Origin: Rotaria macrura
Lineage: Eukaryota > Rotifera > Eurotatoria > Philodinida > Philodinidae
Reading direction: 5' to 3'
DNA: 64,000 nt
NCBI GenBank assembly: GCA_900239685.1
Contig: OENT01000337.1
Span: forward strand, 1-64,000
The notes beneath the pieces are model-generated. The model was given only the letters and a program-made list of their open reading frames with translations. It ran no database searches and was not told the origin of the DNA. Of the stretch, positions 48,785 to 59,235 are shown piece by piece. The position numbers and the translations under genes are program-made. Every line of letters begins with the position of its first letter. The first letter of the stretch is position 1.

Positions 48785-50441
48785 CATAGCAACATCGTTT
48801 CGCGTTTTTTTTTCAAGAGACGTCCTGTCACAGTTCTATTGGATAATCGAAGGAATATTTAAAAAAAACATGAAATGTATCCTTTTATAAACATCATAGA
48901 GCAAAGCATTGAGGCATCTGTGTAACAAATAAAAAGAGAATCAGAGAATAATAACGGCACTTAGTACTGTTTTGTGTTGAGATAATTTATACAATATAAT
49001 TTACAATGAATGTTGTACCTTAGACGTTGTGTTTTGCGCTTTTCACTATTTACCTACTATATAGTACTAAGAAGATTATTTGATAATATTTGTAAACAGA
49101 CATGTATGTTGAGCAGCTGAGTCGCAGTTACTATACTGTCGATGTTACAGAGAGTAAGCTGCTGCGTCGCTGAAACTTAAAAACAAACTACAAATTATGG
49201 GTCAAGTCACGATGAGCAAGAAAATTTAATTTTTAACGACCATCGAACATTCAAAACATTTTGAAATTTTTTATACCATAGCCGGTCAAATCATCGTTTC
49301 TCATCTCTAAATATCACACAACACTACTTGCTTACGATTGTTCACAGGTTTTTTCGAGATGACTATGCGAACTCCAAACAAATCGTGCTATGGTCGACAA
49401 ATATTGTAAAGATGATTGAATTATAAAACTGACTTATCAATAAAATATGTCACATGTTCATTCTTGTCGTAGTCAAAAACTATTAACTTCCATTGATTCA
49501 GAACATTATTATTCAATAGTGTACATACTCTGTACTGTATGTTATCTGTTAATCATAGCTAACTTATTGTAGTATTTTCTATGAATGAAACAAGAAAAAT
49601 ACGTTTGAATGTCTTCGGATTAATTGATCTCTGCATATTCTACAATGAAAAAGAGCTTAAAATAGTGATACATAACGATTGAATTTCACACTTGATTGCT
49701 CCTGTATACGACAATAATACCGTCGACCGATTTGTACATGATAGTAACCAAATAGGCTCATTCATAAACAAGAATATGCAAGGTATTTGTAATTTCTACT
49801 AGCAATGAAAAGAGAATGTTTACTTTAACTGATGTAATTGTCGTCAGTTAGGATTGCATAATTAATACGTCGAATCTGTATAAATGAGTCAGATGTATGA
49901 AAAGTCAGGTTCGAACTTTTTCTGCTTCTCTTCTCGATGAACTTTAAAGGTGTGTGCACGAATGACACTTTTGTTGTTTCACATAATGTCTGTTAAGCGT
50001 TAACTTCTATATTTATTATAAAGTTTCACATTTGAATCAAACACTGTGTAGTCGTCAATAGTTCGAATAGAATACAAGCAACAGTAACAAAGCAATCAAA
50101 TAATCGTATAGGCGTTGATTAGTTACGAGTGAAAAATCATTTAGTAACCAAATTTGTGAAATCAACTAGTAAATTACATGATTTCAACTTTCAGTTTGAG
50201 AAATATTCGATTCAATGAATTCTTCATCGAAATAAAGTATTGTGCCATTATTTCAATGTGATTTTTCAATCGTATGTTTTTAATGAATCTTATTAAAGAA
50301 TTTTCTCGTGTTATGGTCAAGACAACAGCAACCATCATCCCATTCGTGACCGTGCACAAACAATTGTGATTAAGCCAATGACTCGTAACGATACGATACA
50401 TGCATCCATCCATTTGACCTACATATCAGTGTGACTACTGG

Positions 50442-50472
<31 letters not shown>

Positions 50473-50603
50473 TGTATATCGATACTTATTTATTGATTCA
50501 TTCTTTTATCTTTTTCTAAAATGAAAAGGGTCTATCTACAAACTGAATACATAATCATACAATAAAAATAGTGCATTAAAGAAGGCAAAAAAACGAATAT
50601 TAA
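48785..50603. other. Spacer between the GPCR and the FUSC-like gene
   Basis: Contains the GPCR poly(A) signal and a TA microsatellite at 50442-50469 about 140 bp before the next start codon. No gene was recognised on either strand. Confidence 0.5.
50442..50469. repeat. TA microsatellite
   Basis: An alternating TA run upstream of the FUSC-like gene. Confidence 0.9.
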
Positions 50604-53600
50604 ATGTCAGTATTTACAATATATCGAACCACGCGTCATTTTTACATTAACTATCATCATTCTGGATCTAATTCTTTATGGATTCATTCAACTTTTATGC
50701 GACGTCTTCAATTTGGCTTTCGAGAAGTGATATGCTTTTTAACAGTCGGCTTTCTTGCTTATGGAACTAAATTAGCTGATTATCTTTCACTCGAATATCT
50801 TCTTCCTATTATAAGTATTTTATGTTTGCAAGAAACATTTGGATCGACAATTTCTTTTTGTTATCAAATAACTTTAACAATAACACCACTTGCAATATTT
50901 CTATTTTTCGTACAAAAACTTGGTCTTGATTACCACTATTATTTTGCAACTGAACTTTTAATACTATTGTCTACATCTTTCTGTATTGCATACTGTTCTA
51001 CGCAGGTAAATATTCTTAATATTCGTTTTTTTTTCATAAGTTGATTTTTCTTCTTTCTTTTTCTTTGAAAGACAAAGTCTATTCGAAGAAGAAATCCATT
51101 AAAATCTAGCTTTTATTCATTTAGATTCAAACTAAAAAACTCTCTTTACTCTACAATGTTCTTTATTTTGCTTCAAAAGCTTTTCGACATGAGATTCCGA
51201 CAATATTTTCTCTTGAACTACTTGGAGTTTTCATTATGAGCATGTTCATGACTTTACTTATGTCATTTATTATTTTTCCTATTTTTGCAACTTTCGATAT
51301 TGAAAACCGTTTTAATTATTCTCTATTGAACCTTCAACAAATGCATGCCTTCATCGTTCAAGCATTTCTATGCCATGACAAAGCCAGTGCTCAAATGTCA
51401 CTGATGAGAGCATCAATGTTAGCCGATATGATTCATAAAGCATTGACACCAATTCAAATGAGATTGGATGAAGCTCGTTTTGAACCAGCTCGATATTTAC
51501 AACGATTATTTAATAAAAACCGCAGGCACATCATTGATTTAACACTAGAAGGCAAATACTGTTGACTTGAAATTTTATACTAATGATCGACTTTGTTTTT
51601 CTGTAGAACAAGAACATTTCGTTACGTCATTGTTGTTTCAAATATGTTCACTTCAATCGATGCTTAAAAATTGTTCATTTAACGATTATCATCATGATTT
51701 AATACATGAACTTACTTCAAGTCTTTTACATCTTAGTTCATGTCAATCGATTCTTATTTCAAGTCTTATTACATCTTCGTCGACTAGTAAAGATGAATTA
51801 GCTTATCAAATAATCAATCTCGAAGAAGCTTTTAAAGTACTTCGTTCAACTTATGTAATTGCTCGTCTCCAACAAGTTAAACATATACTTGAATCTGCGA
51901 CAACAATTCAATTCGAAGATCATCTTTCACATACGTTTTTTCTTTTTCAACTTGGTGCCACTGTGCGACTTTTAACACAAATAACGACAAAGAAAAATGT
52001 AAACAACAATATTCGAAACAAAGTGACGGAAAAGAAAAAAATGAACTTCCATAAAAAATTACAATTATATGGACCACGTTTACTATCGGCAACGAAGAGT
52101 GTGATAATTATTGCCGTTGGCTCCATCTTCGTTCTAATACCTTATTTAGCAAACGCATTTGAAAATGGTCAATGGATTTTAGTGACGCTTTGTATGACAC
52201 AAGGTGATACAGTAGGTGGTGCATTTACAACAATGAAAATGAGACTCATGGGAACATTACTAGGTATATTTATTTTCATTGAAAAAGAAAATCAAATTAT
52301 GTGTACTTACAAAAAACAATAAACCTTACATTTGTTTGAGTCTAGGTTCAATATGGGCATATGTTACATATTTATCAGTTCATGATAATGTGTATTTAAT
52401 ATTACTGATGCTATCACCGTGGATATTTGTTTTCGGCTATTTAAAACTATTACCCAGTTGGGGTTATACAGCTACTGTAGCTGCCTTCACACCAATTTTG
52501 ATCATTTTAGGTCGATTACCATATGGTGATGCATTGCCTGCTGGTAATTTTGCTCTTATTCGAATTCAAGAAAGTTTCGTTGGAATAACGATATCTGCCA
52601 TTCTCACTCTAATTATTTTTCCGATTTTTGCTATCGACTTGCTCAAAGATAATATTCAAAGTAATGAGTTGATTTGAATGAAAAGTAAAACAATATATTG
52701 TTCTTGATTTATTTCTAAATATTTATTCCAGCTACTCTTTCTAAATGTCGACTAAGTATCAAATCGATTCATTTAGCCTATGATAAATTATTTCATCAAC
52801 ATAATTCAGATGAAACATGTATTAATCTTGGCATAGACGAGAGCGAAAGTCAATCGCTTACTTATGATCAAAGAAATCATTTTCACCGTTTAATTAGCCT
52901 TCAACGAACTCTAGTTGAACATGCATCACTTGAGCCAACTGTCTGGTGGATTAATAATGGTTTCTCAACAAAATTTTATAGTAAACTTGCTCAACAACAA
53001 AGTGATGCATATAGAATGTTACATAGTGTAGATGAAGCAGTAAGAATGTTATTATCGATTTAATTAAATATTTTTCTATACGGATACATTGATTTATATT
53101 TAGCTAATGAAAATAGATGAATTTTCAAATGTTATCGAAAATCTTCAATTACATGCTGCTGGTGGAAATTTTCTTCCGAATTTTCATCGAGAATTTACAG
53201 ATTTAAATAAACAATTGATTAATTGTTTTCAAATATGGATATCATATTTTACTTTGTCTCAAACAAAGTTTTATAAATTATTTCGCTATTGTAGTTTTTC
53301 ACCTAAAAATTCAATTCAAACAGATTTTAAAATACATGAACGATGTTTAATTGATTTACATCGAGCAGTTCATCATCTACAAAGTCAATATCAAGAAGGA
53401 CTCCATCGATTGATGAAATATTATCTCGATCGGTTAACTGAAGGCGAGTCATATTCTACATTTGTACCGTACGCTAATAGTGATGAGGCTGATTCAATCT
53501 TTATTGCTTATAATGCTATGCATTATTCAATCATTGATTTTGCTCAAACTGCATTGACGTTAGGCTATTCAGTTCAAGCTATTTTTGAACTTGAAACAAC

Positions 53601-53622
53601 GCGTATTTATCGATCTTTTTGA
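50604..53622 (+). CDS. FUSC-family (fusaric-acid-resistance/aromatic acid exporter-like) membrane protein
   Basis: Six exons: 50604-51005, 51125-51551, 51607-52263, 52346-52660, 52732-53039 and 53104-53622, joining to 875 residues. There are two membrane bundles of about six helices. Each ends with the same motif, IIFPIFA, at about residues 185 and 587, and each is followed by a long, mostly helical soluble region. The second bundle carries the FUSC signature region (MKMRLMGTLLG followed by SIWAYVTYL). This double layout of membrane half plus cytosolic half is typical of FUSC/ArAE exporters, known from bacteria, fungi and plants (the plant ALMT channels are relatives). The substrate is unknown; efflux of aromatic or other organic acids is the family expectation. 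Intron 2 (51552-51606) uses a GC-AG pair in my model; all others are GT-AG. Lateral origin is possible but not shown here. Confidence 0.75.
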
Positions 53623-55309
53623 CTCTGTGTATTTTTCTAATTAGAACAATTTAGTATTTCTTGTCGTAGTAACATGTAAATATATTGTTGAATGTTCTAT
53701 GACTTTGTGTTCGCTTATTTGAACAAAATTATACACTGGAAAATATCCTCTTTCTGTGATGTGTTTTACGAGATTTAGCTTGAAATTATTAGATCTGTGT
53801 TCTACGCTACAATTGTTAATAGTTCTTTTAGAATCTTGTACAGATGATAGATTTCTTTTTCTTGTTCGACTTACTCACAATATATAAATTTTGTATATTT
53901 TTCCTCTAATGTATTACAATAGAAATAGATGATTCATAATTATACATATAAAAAGAAAATGGTTACTGTTGAAACATCGACTCATTCATTCGTTCCATAA
54001 CAACTGCCTAACCGAAGCAATCATGTTTTTATGGACTAGTGATAGTTATCACCGCGTACGAGCACTAACTTATTCAAATGGTTAGTACATTATTGCTTTA
54101 TTCTTTTAATCATTTTTTTCCGTACAATAAACATTTAACTTGAATTCTACTACTGACTTCAATACTCAATGAAGTGTTCCAATAAATCTAGATTCTAATA
54201 AGATTTCATAGATGATCTATAATATCAAGGTTGTTCAACGAATGGAGATGGTAACGTTGAATTTCAAAAAAATGTTTTCAAAAGTATTATATTGAGAAAG
54301 AGAAAAATAACTATCTTCAATAGATCGATTTGTCACTATAATTTCAAAGACTTCTCTACTAAAAATATGTCAAATACTAAGAAAAAAACAATATAACATC
54401 GGTCTAAAAATTAATTTTAAACATGACGTAAAAACTATTGGTTCCTCATTTTTAGGAATGTTTAAAACTTTTTCCAGCAAATATAATGATCATTTCTCTA
54501 TTCAGGAGTTTGTAATGTTTAGTATTTTAGAATTAAAATAAAATGATATTCACAGTCTTATGTTGAAAATAAAAATTAATTCGTACGATTTTTGTAATAT
54601 CTCGTTCTTAAAGATCATTTGTGAAATTTATGTATCAAATCCATTCCATGGATATTTTTATTCAATACTCAAGCTAGTGTTTTAATATTAGTCAAGTGCC
54701 TAATATTTCATTGATGAAGTTAGAGATGAATTTATTGAATTTTTCGATTCATTAAAACTCTATTTAATCCAATTTTTCGAAGAGCCTCTAGATTTCAGAT
54801 CTAATATTTATTCGGCTATCCCAGAAAAGAAAACGAAATCATAGTCAATGCCAAAATTGAGATCTTTTTTTCTTATTTGATGAATCATCGTGATTTATTT
54901 TTTAGTACGCTAAGCTTCGTACAAATCCTTCATGTTTTTGTGGATATTTATTTTAATGACCAATGTTTTTCTTAAGAACGGTTCGATTCATTCAGCTTCA
55001 AAAGAAAACACAAGATAAACACTCGTATGGATTAAAAAAAAAACATTGAAAAAAGCAAAATTCTTTTATTAGATATATGAGATGTAAATAAATGTCAGAC
55101 AGGCAGCCAATGTCTTCTATTGAAAACTACTAGCAAGCGTGCTGGGATATATCAAGATTTATATAAATATGGGTTGTTACAATCTCACTTGAAGTATACG
55201 GAATACAACGACATATTTGTTTCGCTACAATTTTCCAATTAGTTAAAATATAATTATAAAATGATCGAAAGATAAATTGATATGAATATAGAAAATTTAT
55301 TTTTCTTCG
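53623..55309. other. Spacer between the FUSC-like gene and peptide copy B
   Basis: AT-rich, with no supported gene. It must contain the 3' ends of two convergent genes. Confidence 0.5.
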
Positions 55310-55651
55310 TTACTCGTCTTCGAGTAGAGCCTGAAAATATTGCCTTGACTTTGGATTACGATTTCGAATGATAGCTGCTTGTTTTTCTTGTTGTTCTTCG
55401 ACATCAGTAATACAGCACGTATTTTTGCCACATATTTCGAGATGCGGAGCACATACCATTCGATGACCCATCACTGGACAACAATCTGTATATGCTCGAC
55501 ATATTGCAGATCGTTTTTTGCATGCAGATGTAAATAAGCCGCTATAATAGTGCAATAATTATGAATCAAAGAATAAGTAATATCTATTGACTTACAATGA
55601 CTCTGAAAACAACAGAGTAAAGACAACTAATACTTTGAGAAGCAGTTTCAT
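55310..55651 (-). CDS. Small secreted 8-cysteine protein, copy B
   Basis: Two minus-strand exons, 55596-55651 and 55310-55541, encode 95 residues. It has the same gene structure as copy A: a 56-nt first exon encoding the signal peptide (MKLLLKVLVVFTLLFS), then the same C-x6-C-x5-CC-x8-C-x6-C-x4-CC core. From the second cysteine to the NRNPK motif the proteins are identical, with 105 nt identical at DNA level (55401-55505 against 43059-43163). The signal peptide and the last 12-15 residues differ clearly. It is divergent from ART-LRR copy B. Function unknown. Confidence 0.8.
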
Positions 55652-56863
55652 TTTTTTATCACATCGAAATACAGGAATAAACATAAGTTTTTATGATATC
55701 ACGCATGTATGTATTTCGTTCTTGAGTTTTTTTTTTCGCCTTTCTATTTGTTACTTTGGTTGATGAAAAACGATTAGGCAGCTGGATACAATAACAAGTT
55801 TACATGTCAGTTTTTTTTTGAAACGATCACGAAAGGAAAAAAAAGAAACTGAATTAATTCACCTTCAAATTTAGTTGTCGACTAAGTGCATCGTTTAAAA
55901 TGGCATACAGTTGAATACGTTTCAAGAGAACGAAATAAATAAATAGTCACAAGAAATGAATTTAATTGCAACAAGTTTTACCGATTGATATATTACGCAT
56001 AAAAGTCATCTTTCATTCTTGAACATATAATAAACTAGCAAAGATAAGCTCGAAACTTTTTATATACCATCAAGATGAATACTATATCGTATATGAGCGA
56101 CAATGAAAATCACATATATTTCACTAGCAGAAGATTTCCTGTAGTAAAGCTTTTCATCGTCATCCGGCTTGATTACATTTTGTTGTAAATTTTTCTACTA
56201 TCATAATTGCTAGTTTACCATATTTGAATTTATTCTTTATAATTATTAACTGACAATTAGTCAAGAAAATGAGCGATACTTTTAACAGTCACTGCTTGAT
56301 CGTTAATCTTACCCTAACGATAAGTGCAATATGAATCGTAGGTTGAAAAATTTGTAAATATTTTCTCACTTGATGATTCATCGAACATTCGTGTGTAACT
56401 ATATTCGGTATTTATAGTATGCTAAATATCAGAATTATCGAATGCTCAAACTGTAACACAATCAAGGGCGATAAATATTACCAATGGCAGTTTTTTCGGT
56501 GACCTTCTATAAATCATTGGTTTATTCAAAAATGTCAATGCCTCTTACATCACCATGAGGTCGCATTTTATCTTGACAACAATAAAAATATACCGAAAAA
56601 AGAAATTCAGTAATCAATGAACTTATGATTATTTTGAGAGTATCACACGGCTGTAAGATTCTAATTTTAAATCAACATGTCAATGCAGGCGTTGCATTGT
56701 AATAGGTCACATCGACTGCTGCATCACAAAGTTCAAGATGAAGGCAGTGCTCTGATGTACTTAGCTTATTTTTTGCTTGTGATCAAGTATTATAAATAGC
56801 AAATGCCGTTAGTGATTGAAATACATTAGAGTTTTATCCCATCTCAATAAGCAAACTTTGACA
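55652..56863. other. Divergent promoter region between peptide copy B and ART-LRR copy B
   Basis: 1.2 kb between divergent start codons, mirroring the 1.3-kb region of the other arm. Only about the 100 bp next to the ART start are alignable between the arms by eye. It carries a TATA box at 56791-56798 and one member of a 15-bp direct repeat at 56645-56659. Confidence 0.6.
56791..56798 (+). promoter_or_regulatory. TATA box of ART-LRR copy B
   Basis: TATAAATA with its last base 66 nt before the ATG at 56864, the same spacing as in copy A. Confidence 0.65.
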
Positions 56864-59235
56864 ATGTTCAAAGTCAATCGACGATTCTTCGACGTACAAA
56901 ATGAACATCAACAAATGCTCTCACCGTAAGTTACATCGTACTTGATCATTTCATACGATACAGATATTAATCGATCGATATCTTCTTTTTCTAGAATCGA
57001 AGACTATGATGATATGCCATTGTTATCTTTGAAAATGTCGGTTGAAAATTTGGAAAGAATGATTTCGAAAATAAACGAAAATGCAAATGTTGCGACGCAA
57101 CGATTTGCTCATCCAGCTAAAGGATTAACTCAAGATGAATCTGCTTCGATTTGCTTGTACACAATGGATTGGAAAAACTATGATCAATCATTGTGTGCTC
57201 AATTGAATGCTGCACTTCGATCGAATGATCGATCTGAATTGTTTCCCTACTTTTTCTATTTCAAATTATTCTTAACTGCTTTATGGAAATTGAAGTCAGT
57301 GAAGAGAACAGTATGGCGAGGAGTGAAAGCCGATCTTAGTGATCGATATCCAGCAGGAGAAACTTTCATCTGGTGGGGATTTAGGTATGCATCTTTGATT
57401 TGATGAAACAAATGTGTTTCAATATTGACTGATTCTATCTCTCATATAGCTCATGTGTTGGATCATTTGACGAGATACAATCAGATAAATTTGTTGGCAA
57501 GAAAGGACAACGCACAATATTTCAAATTGAATGTGATTCAAGCAAATCAATCCATGGATTTTCATCTTACCATGACATAAATGAAATTCTTCTTTTGCCA
57601 AGCTTTGAATTCGAAGTCATCGATCAACATCGTCTAAGTGAAGATTTGTGTGTCATTCATGTTAAAGAAACGCAATCATCATTATCTTATTTGCAATCAC
57701 CATCAGGTTCATCTTGTAGCGACACTAGGACGAAGCCAATTCAGAACAAACGAAATTCTACATCTGAATTATGTATGACACGTTATGGTATGAATTCTTC
57801 ACAAACAGAACCAAGTAAATATTCATATGCATCGTTATTGATGTCAGATATCGAAGACAAGACGACAAAGAAGGCAACAAAATCTTATGAAAACAAAGAA
57901 CTAAGAGAATTTATTAAAAAAGAAAGAAAAAACGAATCGATTCGTTTTCCTGAACAAATGCTTACTTCTGATGATAGCGAAATAATCGCTGATGAATTAA
58001 CTTCCAATGAACATTGGACAGGTGTATACTTGTGGGGAAATTATTTAAATGATAAGCTTATGATGATATTAACGCGTGGTTTGAAAATGAATTCAACCAT
58101 AATATGCCTTGGTCTTGATTGTAATCTGTTAAGTGACGAAGGTACATTTATATTAGCATCCGTACTTAAAACAAATACAACACTTGGAACTGTATATTTA
58201 AATAAAAATCAAATCAATCATACTGGTGCTCAACAATTGGCTTGTATGTTATATGTTAATAGAACTTTGACACATCTTGAGCTTTCATCGAACTCCATTG
58301 GCGATGATGGAGTTGCTGCTATTAGCAATGCTCTCAAAGTTAATAAAACTCTACGTACAATACATCTAAACGATAACCACATTACTGAAATCGGTGCTGA
58401 ACATATTGCTGAGATGTTACAAGTAAATAAAACTTTAACTAATCTTCAGCTTTCGTGTAATCCAATTGGGGATCATGGTGTCAGTGTAATTGCGCATGCT
58501 TTACAACGCAACATCTCTTTACAATCTCTGCATATTGCTCAAACGAAAATAACTATTAAGACAATGAATGATATTGGAAAAATGCTCGAAAAAAATATTA
58601 AACTAAAAAGTTTATATCTGAATAATAACAAGCTTGGAGATGCAGGACTATTGAAAATTATTCCCACATTAAAAAAGAATAAATCACTGAAAACTCTTGA
58701 TTTATCTAGGAATAATTTAACTCACGAAAGTGCTAATGAACTTGCATGTCTATTAAATCACAAGCCAACAAAATTGACAAATTTAGTTCTCAGTCATAAT
58801 CCATTGGGTGATGTGGGTATTTCATTGATTGCATCTGGATTAATAAACAACACGACATTGATCAAATTAATACTTGAAGCCGTAGAAATTACCAGGAAAG
58901 GTGTTCACGAAATAGCTCTTATGTTATCTTCGAACAAAACACTTCGTCATGTGTCTTTGAATAACAATGATATAGATCATGAAAGTATGAATAGGCTTGT
59001 TGACGGATTGGAAAACAATAAAACGTTAGAAAACTTATATTTGAACAATTGTAATATGAAAGATGAATGCGTGCCGTTAGTCGTTGATATAATGAAACAA
59101 AACAAAACTTTGACTTATATTGAACTTGTGAAAAACCAGATAACAGAACAAGGTAAAATGGCAATCAATGAAGCTGCCGCATTATACAAAACTTGTTCTG
59201 TTTACTTGGATTTTGCGTTCCAGCGAGCACATTGA
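56864..59235 (+). CDS. ADP-ribosyltransferase/leucine-rich-repeat fusion protein, copy B
   Basis: Exons 56864-56925, 56995-57384 and 57450-59235 have exactly the same lengths as copy A (62, 390 and 1786 nt; 745 codons). The ART domain covers residues 1 to about 205: arginine in TVWRG near residue 127, WWGFSSC across the exon 2/3 junction, and the late glutamate in INEILLLP near 196. The linker covers about 205-337. LRRs run from about 338 to the end (14 repeats). Exon 1, intron 1 and most of exon 2 are almost identical to copy A, with one mismatch in the 69-nt intron. The linker is strongly diverged, and parts of the LRR are identical again. The catalytic motif keeps Arg, Ser and Glu but has Ile at the position that is usually Glu or Gln. 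Poly(A) signal at 59355-59360. Confidence 0.85.

Noticed and set aside
57595..59235. Stand-alone LRR protein beginning at MPSFEFEV (or MPGVEFEV in copy A)
   Set aside because: The frame continues upstream through the ART active-site glutamate to an acceptor at 57448-57449, so the LRR is the C-terminal part of a fusion.
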